A stretch of 64,000 nucleotides of DNA. Source: Laguncularia racemosa (taxonomy: Eukaryota; Streptophyta; Magnoliopsida; Myrtales; Combretaceae). The DNA lies in the NCBI GenBank assembly GCA_037954665.1, contig JBBMOL010000280.1, positions 62,001 to 126,000 of the forward strand. Direction: 5' to 3'. A model generated the notes under the pieces. The model was not told the origin of the DNA. It saw nothing but the letters and a program-made list of their open reading frames with translations, and ran no database searches. Below, piece by piece: positions 1 through 10,512 of this stretch; within the stretch, counting starts at the first letter, position 1; each line of letters begins with the position of its first letter. The translations under genes and the position numbers were made by a program.

Positions 1-2
1 TG

Positions 3-1088
3 TTAAGATTACCCAGGTCTAGACATGGTCGGGATTCTGTTTTTGTAGTTGTTGATAGGTTTTCTAAAATGGCACATTTCATTCCTTGTCACAAAACGGA
101 TGATGCTTGTAATATTGCTAATTTATTCTTTAGGGAAGTTGTGCGATTGCATGGTATGCCTACAACAATTGTATCAGATAGGGATGCTAAGTTCTTAAGC
201 TACTTTTGGAAGACTTTGTGGGCTAAGTTAGGAACTAAGTTATTGTTTTCTACTACTTGTCATCCACAGACTGATGGTCAAACTAAGGTAGTGAATCGAA
301 CTTTATCTACTTTGTTGAGGGCTATAATTAAAAAGAATATTAAGAGTTGGGAGGATTGTTTGCCGCACGTTGAATTTGCTTACAACCGTACAGTGCATTC
401 TGCTACTAAATTTTCTCCTTTTGAAATTGTGTATGGTTTTAATCCACTAACTCCTTTGGATTTATCACCTTTGCCTATTTCTGAGTATGTTAATTTAGAT
501 GGCAAGAAGAAGGCCGAATTTGTTCAACAGATCCATGAGAAGGCAAGGCTGAACATTGAACGTCGAACAGAGCAGTATGTGAAACAAGCCAACAAGGGTC
601 GTCGACAAGCTGTTTTTGAACTTGGAGATTGGGTTTGGGTTCACATGCGCAAAGAGCGGTTTCCCGTGCAGCGTCGATCTAAACTACTTCCTAGAGGAGA
701 TGGACCATTTCAAGTTCTTGAGCGCATCAACGACAATGCATACAAGATAGATTTTCCTGGTGAGTATCAAGTAAGTGCCACATTTAATGTTACTGATTTG
801 AGCCCTTTTGATGTAGATGACGATTTGAGGACAAATCCTTTTCAAGAGGAGGGAAATGATGAGATCCATGATGAGAGTCAAGCTGGAAGAAGGAATGTAG
901 ATCCTCTTGAAGTGCCGCTTGGACCGATCACAAGAAGTCGAGCGAAACAACTCAAGGAAGCACTTAACGGGTTGATAAAAAATGTCCATGAAGCTGGGAA
1001 GGATTGGGGCAATCATGAAGTTGGAATGGATTGGAACAACCATGGGAAGACCCTTACTTTTTTACAAGTCACACTGGATACGGGTTAA
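3..1088 (+). CDS. Integrase C-terminal part of family-A pol (5' partial)
   Basis: This frame is open from the window edge to the stop at 1086-1088. It encodes most of the integrase catalytic core and the C-terminal region of a Ty3/gypsy polyprotein. The core motif SDRDAKF supplies the second catalytic aspartate (codon 177-179); the first lies outside the window. The expected glutamate 35 residues later is lysine (TDGQTKVVN, codon AAG at 285-287), so the DDE triad is broken although the frame is open. [14 protein letters not shown] stretch and a [14 protein letters not shown] stretch mark the usual C-terminal beta domain. The last 76 or so codons (from 857), including GPITRSRAK, lie inside the 3' LTR. 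The motif [13 protein letters not shown] just before the LTR resembles the tail motif I recall for CRM-clade integrases. Confidence 0.9.
   Translation, partial: LRLPRSRHGRDSVFVVVDRFSKMAHFIPCHKTDDACNIANLFFREVVRLHGMPTTIVSDRDAKFLSYFWKTLWAKLGTKLLFSTTCHPQTDGQTKVVNRTLSTLLRAIIKKNIKSWEDCLPHVEFAYNRTVHSATKFSPFEIVYGFNPLTPLDLSPLPISEYVNLDGKKKAEFVQQIHEKARLNIERRTEQYVKQANKGRRQAVFELGDWVWVHMRKERFPVQRRSKLLPRGDGPFQVLERINDNAYKIDFPGEYQVSATFNVTDLSPFDVDDDLRTNPFQEEGNDEIHDESQAGRRNVDPLEVPLGPITRSRAKQLKEALNGLIKNVHEAGKDWGNHEVGMDWNNHGKTLTFLQVTLDTG
822..856 (+). other. Hairpin plus polypurine tract of A1
   Basis: GATTTG-AGGA-CAAATC at 822-837 is a perfect 6-bp stem with a 4-base loop. It is followed by the purine run AAGAGGAGGGAAA at 844-856, which abuts the 3' LTR start TGATGAGATCC. 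The purine run is the expected primer for plus-strand synthesis. The hairpin also encodes D-L-R-T-N of integrase. Confidence 0.75.
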
Positions 1089-1144
1089 AGAGGGCGTGTA
1101 TGTTCAAGGCACGGCCGTGTAGGACGCTCAAGATTGCTCAGACA

Positions 1145-1346
1145 GATACACGGTCAAAGTACACGGGCGTGTATGTTTCCAGAAGTTACAGACAGATACA
1201 CGGTCAAAGTACACGGGCGTGTATGTTGCCAGAAGTTGCCCAGAACGATACACGGCCAAAGTACACGGGCGTGTATGTTGCCAGAAGTTGCACAAAACAA
1301 TACACGGCCAAAGTACACGGGCATGTACATAGGCCGTGTATCCCCT
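1145..1346 (+). repeat. Tandem palindromic repeats in A1 U3
   Basis: About four units of 50-52 bp, each containing GATACACGG...CCGTGTA-type inverted halves (TACACGGGCGTGTATG) and the spacer CCAGAAGTTGC. Unit starts are at about 1145, 1195, 1247 and 1299. Copy number differs between family-A LTRs. The array lies upstream of the TATA box, in U3. Confidence 0.85.
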
Positions 1347-1436
1347 ATCGGCCAGCTTGTTTTGTTTCGCGTTTTTATGTCACTTAACTAAACTACGTCG
1401 TTTTGGACTTGTTTTTACACGAAATTGTAACCCTAG

Positions 1437-1444
1437 TATAAAAG
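1437..1444 (+). promoter_or_regulatory. LTR TATA box of A1
   Basis: TATAAAAG is the only good TATA match in the LTR. It is conserved in other family-A LTRs, for example on the minus strand near 9977-9984. Transcription would start about 30 bp downstream, so U3 is roughly 857-1470. Confidence 0.6.
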
Positions 1445-1758
1445 CTTCTAGGGTTTAGAGCAGATTAGAATATAGATTTTGAACATTAAACACTTTTGAG
1501 AGGCACCTCTCTTGGTTCTTCAAGAACTAAATCGAACTTATCGGATTGATTTCCGTGGCGTTCATCCTCGACTTATCAATCGGTCTTTCATCCTGATTGT
1601 GGTGTCTTCACTTTATACCAAGGTTCTTGTCTCACTTATAGACAACGGGTCGCGGTTTCCACTTTAGGTGTTTGGGCATCTTAGGCAACGAATTTCCGAA
1701 TGTATTGGTATTGGGTTTCGTCACGGGTTGGCGTGGTTTGTATCAGCAAGTTTGGGTC

Positions 1759-2827
1759 CTAGTATTTGAATGTGATTCCCTCTAACGATGGCCTGTAAAC
1801 TATATCTTGGATGGTACCAAATTGACAGACCACTGAGTTTGGATGATAACCTCTGCACCCATTAATGCCAATTAGAGGAACAGCTTAGAGGTTTCTACAA
1901 GTTAGGATAACTTTGTTACAGTAACTCCATCTAGCTGTCCAGAAGATGTCATTGGCACTGAAGCTCTTGAGTACCTTTACCCAATTATGGCTAGTAAGAT
2001 TGTTGAGTAACTTTACCTTCTCTAGGGATCTACGAAGTCCACTTGCTGGGCTAAAGATTTTCGAACCATGTTTAACCCGAAACATTTGAGATGGCTCACA
2101 AACCAGATCAGGATAAGGTTGATCTTTGAGTAGAGAATCTTCTAGCCTTTCTTCTTGATAAAATTTAGGTTTCGGATCTATTTAGCCAGTAGAGCCAGGA
2201 TATAAGATTTCCCTTCCAAGAATTGGGCCACCAGCTCTACGACTTTATAATGGATATAAAAGATTTTGGTAGGGAAGAGTATAGTGGCAAATTCTATCAG
2301 GTTGAAAGCATACATCCTTCTCTATTTGTAGCTCTTGGGATCCCTGTATAATATATCTTTCCTATTCCCATCATCAATCTAGGCTATAAACCATGCTTCT
2401 AATTCGTCCATCTAGAGGTAGCATCTATTGCAGTTTACTAAGGCCTGGTTGATTGTTGTCTTGCGAATACCTAGAAGTCAATTGAAAATACTAGCTGACC
2501 CAGCCTCGAGATGTGACACATATATCCCGCTGGTAAGTGATGGGGCTGCAAAAGTTAGGTATATTCTTCTAAGGTTGGTGTAATCTCATGCGGCCCAATA
2601 AAGAAAGTTATGGGCTTGATTTTCCAAAGGTGTAAGATAGCCCAAATGAGAGGTGGATTCATTTCCATCTTCATCAGTGATAGGATGGGCCCTATCTTTT
2701 CTTGGATGAAGGCTTGTTCCTCAAGGTCATATAGAGTGAACTAGTGGTCTAGTTCCAATTTTGGATCTAGAGGTTTGTAAACCCGAATTTCCTTGCGGAG
2801 GAGGAGGTTAACTATAGGATTAGCCAT
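1759..2827 (-). pseudogene. Decayed DUF7745 (plant-mobile-domain-like) gene
   Basis: On the minus strand an ATG at 2827 begins a reading frame broken by several stops and frameshifts, but the domain can be followed nearly to a stop at 1759. Recognisable pieces in order are GPHEITPTLEEY, then FATILFPTKIFYIHYKVVEL followed by a FLEGKS segment, then SANDIFWTARW, and finally VPLIGINGCRGYHPNS followed by CQFG. From memory this is the order seen in DUF7745 / plant-mobile-domain-like proteins, a family abundant in plant genomes and often linked to transposons. Its biochemical role is not established. The gene is non-functional. The family-A LTR ends 14 bp beyond its stop codon, so A1 inserted at the end of this gene or element. 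No introns were modelled. Confidence 0.7.
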
Positions 2828-3344
2828 CTATTACAATAGAAATTTATAATTATACAAAATTTTTACAAAGTACAAATGATGCTATTATAGGTAAATATAT
2901 CTGATCTCTAAAAAAGGAACGAAAGAATTAAATCATTAATCAATTGTTGACCCATGCCTTTATGTATGCAAATAGGTGGGTTTTAACAAGTCCCTAAGCT
3001 TTATGGCATCTCGTATTCTTGAAGAAGTGGATCTTAGGCTATATCGAAGCATTAGGTGGGGTATCCTAATCAGCCTCGAATGGTGATTATATCACTTCGC
3101 TCGAAACCTACACAATGGCCCCCCGTCTTAGGGTCTTAAGACGACCTAGGTTTGATCGTATCTAATCACACGATTACATGCAAGTAGACTCAACAATAGT
3201 AAATAAACCGTTAATTTCACTAAATCCCTAAAAGGTTAGCATCAGTAGTATCTCGTAGTATAACAGTTAAAAGACATTTGGAAATGTTGATTTCAAAAGG
3301 TTTAGGTGGCTCGCCTAATAGGGTCCATAGTGGAGTCGTCATCT

Positions 3345-5419
3345 TGTCGAGTCTAATTTTTTTTTTTCATTTATATTCCTAATCCGATTTATATTGGACC
3401 CTATGCTCATCTAATATAAATTCTCGACTTGAACTAGGAATTTTATTTTTTTTGGAGTCGTCACCCAACTAAGGTTGAGAAAAATGATTAAATTAGAACT
3501 AATTGAGTAGATTAATTCTAATTTGGACTACTAGTCGATCAAATCTCCTCTTTTTATTTTATTTTTTTTTGTAAATGAAAAAAAAAAAGTAAAACCAGAG
3601 ATTCTTGACTCGAGGGCTAACCTATTAAAACCCTAAAGTTACCACCTTAACCTTATCAAATTTGGAACATATTCTGATATCTTTTCTTTTATTTTTGTTA
3701 TTTTTATTATCTTTTTATTTTTATTTTTACTATTTTTTTATTATTTTGGATATAGATAAAACAACGTATAATAATTTGGAAAATGATTTTTATTTCCTTT
3801 TAGAGTTGCTCCCTAAGGGTGCCTACGTACCTGCTATTCAAGATCAAACAAATCGTAGTTCACTTTTTTATAAAACTTTAGTGGCTTTGTTAATTTAATT
3901 ATTAAAATACCTCGGGTTTAAATTCATTATAATTTTTTTTTATTTTGGAAAAAATCTAAGCCTAAGCTTTATTATTTTATTTTCTAAAAAAAAAAATGAT
4001 TTAAGGAAAACTAATTTTGGATTTATTTTTAAAAGAAATTTTTCTAAGTGATAAAAATAATTCATTATTTTTTTACCCCCATTATTAATCTACCTCTATT
4101 TATACCTAATTTTTATATATTTTTTATTTTAAATATTTTTCAATATTTTTATCATTTTATTTTTTTGTTATTTTATCTTTTATTTTTTTTAGTATTTAAA
4201 TTTTTTATTATTTTTATATTAACTTAAACATATCCATCCTAAAAAGAACCTAATTAAAATCCTAACGTCATTATTTTATTATTTCTATTTTTAAGATTAT
4301 AAATTTCTAATAAATATCTAAATAAAATAAATAAATATGGATAAATAATCAATAAAATTAAAAATAAGAAAGTGAAATAAAAATAAAAAATTGAAAAACC
4401 AATTTACCTAGGTATGGGTTGTGGTTTGTAGGTTGGGTCAGATTACGGCAGGTTAGATCATGATGGCTAGAGGGTTTTCGACAGTGGCTTTCCGACGATC
4501 CCTCTCGCCGACTGGCAGGTGTTTCTGAACTTGCCGAAGGTGGGGAAGCTAATGGTGGTGATGGATTTTATCCAAAATGCCTCCAAGTTGTGGTTCGGAG
4601 CTTAGTTGGTGGTCGTAGCAAGGGATGAACTCCGACGAGCTTCAAAACCATGTGATTTCTCTCTTTTTCTCTCTTCTGATTTGTGATTCAGCTTCCCTAC
4701 GTCGTGCTCTATTTATAGGCGTCAGAAATCAAATTGGATAAGCTTGGATTTCCTCTGATTAGGACGAATCGAATTTCGGTTGAAAAAACCCATCTCCGAT
4801 TTGCTTTGATTCATGCAAATCTTTGATTTCGTTACGATTTTATGCTAATTGGATGATGTTTGTCTCATTTTGGTTAAAGATTTAGTGGATTTTTGCAAAG
4901 AATCGAATGAAAATAACCAAATTCCACTTCTCCCGTGTCGACACCGATCTCAAACAGAGGTAGGAGATGAGTATATGCCTAGTGCGTGTGTTCGTGTCAT
5001 CTAATCACAAGCTGACACATGTCCTGGGAAATAAAAAAATTTTGCAAAACACAGATTGCTTCCCTCGTGTTTTGAACTCGCGACCGAGCACCTTGCGCGC
5101 GCACGCACGTGCATAAGTCTATGGTTTAGACTAGCTGAGCTAGTCCACTTCTCAGTTTTTTTATTTAACACAAATTGTATATATGCGATGCAATTTTTAT
5201 TATTTTTATATTATTTTAAAATTCTAAAAATATGTAAAAATTATTTAACTCCTTTTATTATTATTTCTACTATTATTTTCCAAAATTGGGATATTTTTTC
5301 TATTTATTATATTTTTTCTTTTATTTTTCCTAAAATTAAAAAATGAAAAAATTTGTAAAAATGAAAATTTTGTAAATTGAACATTATTATTAATTAGGGG
5401 CAAAAATGGTGTGTTTACA
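3345..5419 (-). repeat. Putative 5' LTR / promoter region of the DUF7745-bearing element
   Basis: AT-rich non-coding DNA upstream of the DUF7745 gene on the minus strand. The right edge reads, on the minus strand, TGTAAACACACC and the left edge ends CTCGACA, compatible with TG...CA LTR ends of about 2.1 kb. Just past it (3320-3343) the minus strand has GACGACTCCACTATGGACCC, a decayed form of a GACTCCGCTGGGGAC-like motif that I recall following LTRs of large plant derivatives. No partner LTR or TSD is visible, so this is tentative. Confidence 0.4.
4709..4718 (-). promoter_or_regulatory. TATA box, minus strand
   Basis: The minus strand reads CTATAAATAG, followed downstream by a purine-rich leader (GAAGAGAGAAAAAGAGAG). 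It is placed to drive transcription toward the DUF7745 gene. Confidence 0.5.
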
Positions 5420-8400
5420 AAGGTGATTAAGCAAGATATATGTGTAAGCCATTCCACAATCAAAGCCAAATTAAGAAGATAACACATTGCTCATTATCTA
5501 ATCACTTAAACATCTAAACGAATACACCCTGAATAAAGCAAAAGAAACCAACTAATCACCTAGTGTTCACTTTCATGAAAAAGCAAATGCCACCCCACAA
5601 CACTACTTCAACCAACAATTTAGGCATCCAACTATTTAAGCATTTAAGCCAAGAATAATCACCTAATATCTACAATCATAAACAAAACAAAAGCAACAAA
5701 ACTCACACCACTTTAGGTATTCACTATCTAACTTAGTACATTCAACCAGTTATCTAACTTCTTAACCATTAAAACACCTAACCTTCTTAACAATAGGTGC
5801 ACATGCTAGTGCATAATGCTGCCAATAAGCTAATCCAACATGTCATCAGCAAGTTAGTTCAACATGTCATTGACAAGTTGATGTTTGTAATATCGTCAAG
5901 CCAGTGATCATTCATTCCTTGCCACCTTCTATAGTTCCGTTCACCATCAAGATAGTGATTTACCCACTATCTTGGTAGTATTCAACAACTTTTTCTACTT
6001 CCAAGAATGTCCCAACCCTTTCATACCAGCTTCACATTTTCACCATTTCACTCCAAAAATCAATAGAAAACATCTCAACAACAATTAAGCACAATAAATA
6101 TACAAGCATATAGCTGCATTACAAACAAAGTACAACCATTGTAGCACATCTTTGAGTTTTTCACTCACCTTAATTTCATAGCTTCAAAACTCAAAATAAA
6201 TCCTAGGAAGTCACATAAGTTCATGTCTTTCACCTAGTTATAAAAGAATAAGAAACTTAAAGTTAGGTCTAGCAACTAAATTCATTTAAACTTGAATACA
6301 ATTAAATGTATAATTTATTTAGTTGGTGTAAACTTAACTCAAAATTTGAGTTCAATATTTACTTAGCAAGTATAGTTTTGATGTGAAGTACTCTTTCTAA
6401 GAATCATAGTGACACTCTCTATCATAACCAAATATTTCAAGCTACTAAACTTAAGGCTTCTTTAGGAGAAAAAAAAATGTTACTCTCCATTTAAGCTCAA
6501 AATTTATAATGAGGCCACGAGAATAAGATAAGGTAACCCCATGAAATTGGCATCTCAACATAAAGATTAAAGGAGATTTATTTTAATTATAAATACAGGT
6601 TCATTGGTATAGTACGGTATTGATTGAAAACACATTCGAATGTCATATATAATGATACATTAAAGATAAGCTATTTAGTCTATAAAGTTAATATTATAAT
6701 ATAAGGAGACATTTAAAGTATATAACCATGTAGTAAATACACATAGTATGTGACACAAATACATGGGTATTAACATGAATTATTAAATACATATAAAAAT
6801 ACCCTTAAATACAATTGGGAAGGAAAAGCAAATGGAAATATTAATAATTGCCCTTAGAAACTAAATGTGGTCTGAACTCAACCCAAATGATTTTCAAACG
6901 CTAATATCCTAAGCTACTTTAACATAATAAAAACAATGGAATTATTACATGTTAAAAAAAAAAAGGAAAAAAAATAATTACATGTATGGACCTAGTTACA
7001 TTAATTGAAGCTAGGATGAAAAAAAAGGTTTATCCATTGGAAATCAAACGCGGCAAAAGTACCACTCGACACCTATGCTAGGATGTGATGGTAATACCAA
7101 TGAAATTATCTACTAGAGAGAGGTAATGATTTGACACCTAAGCCAGGATCCTAAATCCATGATTTAAGGCCATTTCTCAAATGATCACCAGGCAACTAAT
7201 TAAAAGTGGGATGTGATTTTCATCTGTACAATCTAGGACTAATGGAATCAAATTTTCAATAGACAAAAATAGACCAAGAAATTCTCTAAAACTCACCGTA
7301 GGATAAAGGGGATTTCTGAAAGTGAAGGCAGACCAAGAAATTAAACTAAGAGGTGAAAGCCAGTGAAGGTCCTTGCGTCTATCATGAGGATCATGAAGCA
7401 TCTATCACAATGTGATGTCAAAGATACTGCACTACATTTAGCTATATCACGGATGAATTTGGCTCTTATGTGAGCGACCCAAACGCTATGATATTTGGAG
7501 AATTCTACAAATAATATATTGCAGCAGCAATCCGTTCTAGCCTAAGGAAAGCTAAAGGAAAGTTAAAAGGAAATGAGAGAAGAAAGTGGCATCACCACCC
7601 TCATGGTTCCAGCGCCAACATCATCGTGCTCTTTGAAACTCCACTTTGTTCGGGTTTTGCTTACAAAAAAACCACCATTTGGATTTCGGTATGGGGCTGA
7701 ACAAGACAGTTTCTTAGGATTGCAGTAGGTTTCAAGACCGCTGGGAATAAATCCATGAAGTTTAAGGTAGGTTCTTGATGAATCTTTTCAAGTTCTTCAA
7801 GTTTAGTTCATGATCATATACTTTCTTATGATATGTGGGTTTAATTTGGGGAAAAAAAAAAGGTCGTTTTAGGCTGTAAATTTTTGTTTTAAGCATGTTG
7901 AGAATTTTTCCGTGCTAAAAGAATGTTTAAAAAGTTATCCGATATAAGGTTTTCTTTTTTTTTTTTTTTTCCCCAGCTAAAATAAAGATTAGATGGACAC
8001 GGTGCCAATCGGCGAGTCGTATAAGAGATCAAATTATGAACCTATTTTCTTTATATGCAATTTAGGACAAGAATTGTTGCTAAAGTGATGGTTAAATACT
8101 GATATTCTGCTGCTATGACTTGAATATTGTGTTTACCTTGAACCCGGTTGGAGCCACAAAAAAAGAAAAAAAGAAAAAAAAAGGTTAAAGGGAGTGTTGT
8201 ACGCGACTAAGCATGAATAAGTATAAAAGGGTTCGTATCAACAAAAGGGGCAGGGGAATTGTGCTGTTTTGAGACTGTACTTGTTGCTATTTGGAGGTTA
8301 AAGATGTGTTAACATGATGTATGCTACTATTAAGCAATCGTAGGACCAACTTGGTATATAACAATATTCTGTAATGTGGTAATTGGAAGCAAGAAACATA

Positions 8401-9668
8401 AGCAGGCAGATTTGGAAAGAGAAAATCCATAATTTTTATGGTTATGAAAGTTTTAATATTTCATCATATTTAAAGTGTCTTTTAGAATGACAAGCATAAT
8501 GATATAAAGTTTATTAAAATTGGATAAGAAAAGAATAAATTAAGGCTAATCAAAGTTGATAGTAAAATGAATGGTAACAACAACCAATAAGTATTTGTTA
8601 TACATTTCACAATGTGATTGAATGTGATTAATTGGTAAATGTAATGAATAAACTCGAATACTTTCCTCTTTATATAAATCACAATAATTTTGTGGTATTT
8701 ATTAGATTAATTTGTTGCACATTACAAATCCTAATGGGAGCTCGGTGACATAAGGAATAATTGATGGTTGTTTATATATTAGCCAATCGATCCTAGAATA
8801 AAAATAGAAAATGAAAGATCAATTGTGGTGTGAGTTAAAAGCTAAAAGGTTTGACTAGAGACAATTAGTATTAAATCTTAAGTATCATTTAGGTAAACAA
8901 TCTATTGATTGGTTGCAACTCGCTTAGGTGATACTACAAGTATAAAGAAAGCGTGGAGGGACCTAGTGTTGGCTGACTTGTAGGATTTTGTAAGCTAAGT
9001 AAGTACCGCATTACTTTGACTAGTTATGTTGCAAACAGTCGAGAATGTAGACTATTTGCTTGATAGCTACTAAACCCTATATTTCCACTTATTGTGGTCA
9101 ATATGGGAGGCTTTTGGAACTTATGTTTAGTATGTGGTGTTAGTATGTTGACTTTAAATGATTGTTGGAGAATGGATTAGTTGAATCATACTAGTATTAC
9201 TAGTATGTGTAGTGCTATGGAAATCTGATCTCCTATATGTTTAATTGATACCTTACAGTGACTATGCTATGAATACTTATGATTATTGAAAACTAGATAT
9301 GGAACAATGTTATAGGATAGTGCTAGCTTAATATTGATTTTAGTATAATGAAGTATTGCATATATTTGATTGTTGGCATTGGCATAGTTAGTCTTTAAGT
9401 ACAAAATGTGATAGTATTGATTAGCTAATTGACATTGAATTGATTTCTATGTGCTAACCTTAGATATATAAGTAAAACAAGTCCTACTCCTTGCTTGGTA
9501 AGTTTATAACAAACCCTATAAGCTTGCCGCATGGTTGATGAATTGGCTTAGTATTAGTGATGTATGTGGATTTAGTCACCTAGTTTATTTGTGGTAACTG
9601 AGGGGTACATTGAAAAGTTACTAACATGGTATGGAAATGTATGGGGGCAATTATTTTGCTAGGAATCT
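5420..9668. other. Unassigned AT-rich DNA
   Basis: About 4.2 kb with no recognisable coding domain, LTR pair, tRNA or tandem repeat. It contains several A or T runs (around 6955-6980, 7960 and 8160) and only short chance reading frames, such as 7177-7401 on the minus strand, which show no family motif. It could be diverged transposon remnants or ordinary intergenic DNA. Confidence 0.5.
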
Positions 9669-9673
9669 TGATG

Positions 9674-10512
9674 TGATACGAACCCCGCCAACCCGTGACG
9701 AAACCCAATACAAATACGTTCGAAAATTCGTTACCTAAGACGCCCAAACACCTAAAGTGGAAACCGCGACCCGTTGTCTATAAGCGAGACAAGAACCTTG
9801 GTATAAAAGTGAAGACGCCACAATCGGGATGAAAGACCGATTGATAAGTCGGGATGAACGCCACGGAAATCAATCCGATAAGTTCGATTTAGTTCTTGAA
9901 GAACCAAGAGAGGAGCCTCTCAAAAGTGTTTAATGTTGAAAGATGTAAAAACTCATGATGTTCTAAACCCTAGGAGCTTTTATACTAGGGTTACAATTCG
10001 TGTAAAACAAGTCCAAAACGACGTAGTTTCAATAAGTGGCGTAAAAACGCGAAAACAGAACAAGTTGGCCGGCAGGGGATACACGGCCGTGTACACGACC
10101 GTGTACTTTGGCCGTGTACTTTTCTGTGCAACTTCTGGCAACATACACGCCTGTGTACTTTGGCCGTGTATCTTTCTGTGCAACTTCTGGCAACATACAC
10201 GCCCATGTACTTTGGCCGTGTATCCTTCTGTGCAATCTTGAGCATCCTATACGGCCGTGCCTTAAAAGTACACGCCCTCTTCATCCCGTGTCTAGTATAA
10301 CTTGAACAAAAGCAAGGGTCTTCCCATGGTTATTCCAATCCATTCCAACATCGTGATTGCTCCAATCCTTTTCGGCTTCATGGACAACCTTTATCAACCC
10401 GTTAACTGTTTCCTTGAATCGTTTTGCTCGATTTCTTGTGATCGGTCCAGGCGGCACTTCAACAGGATCCACATTTCTTCTTCCAGCTTGGCTCTCATCC
10501 CGGATCTCATCA
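9674..10512 (-). repeat. 3' LTR of A2 (839 bp)
   Basis: On the minus strand it starts TGATGAGATCC after the PPT and ends GTTCGTATCA. It holds the palindromic TACACGGCCGTGTA-type repeats at about 10077-10260 and a TATA box near 9977-9984. It differs from the 5' LTR mainly in repeat number and a few percent of bases. Confidence 0.92.

Larger units (their letters stand above)
1..1745 (+). mobile_element. A1: 3' end of a family-A Ty3/gypsy retrotransposon
   Basis: The window opens inside the integrase part of a plus-strand Ty3/gypsy element and runs through its polypurine tract into a complete 3' LTR that ends in GTATCA. The 5' half and the 5' LTR lie outside the window, so the TSD cannot be tested; the right-hand copy would be GCAAG at 1746-1750. 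Family membership rests on clear similarity to A3 (40058-46938) in both protein and LTR. The element lies immediately next to the 3' end of the DUF7745 pseudogene. Confidence 0.93.
857..1745 (+). repeat. 3' LTR of A1 (889 bp)
   Basis: Starts TGATGAG directly after the PPT and ends CGTGGTTTGTATCA. The same limits in A3 and in the family-A solo LTR are flanked by perfect 5-bp TSDs, which fixes the borders. The first 230 bp carry the end of pol, the middle holds tandem palindromic repeats, and the TATA box is at 1437. Confidence 0.93.

Noticed and set aside
1145..1346. CRISPR-like array
   Set aside because: Direct repeats without unique spacers, inside a plant LTR.
1031..1391. Open frames encoding repeated peptides such as KYTGVYVARSC (also at 9980-10305, 13506-13905, 23093-23544, 40367-40629, 46312-46764)
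   Set aside because: They are translations of the tandem palindromic repeats in family-A LTRs, appear in several frames and on both strands, and have no start context or conserved domain.
1085..1745. LTR start at the pol stop codon (TGAAGAGGGCGTG-like), giving a shorter LTR
   Set aside because: The PPT lies at 844-856, and perfect TSDs in A3 and the solo LTR are found only when the LTR starts at TGATGAG. The shorter reading would leave unexplained internal stubs at the same point in three copies.
1759..2827. Integrated pararetrovirus or copia-type gag
   Set aside because: The order TPTLEEY ... FATILFP ... VPLIGINGCRGYHP fits DUF7745, and no viral coat, movement or RT motif was seen.
7177..7401. 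74-codon minus-strand open frame as a gene
   Set aside because: No conserved motif, no supporting signals, and of a length expected by chance.
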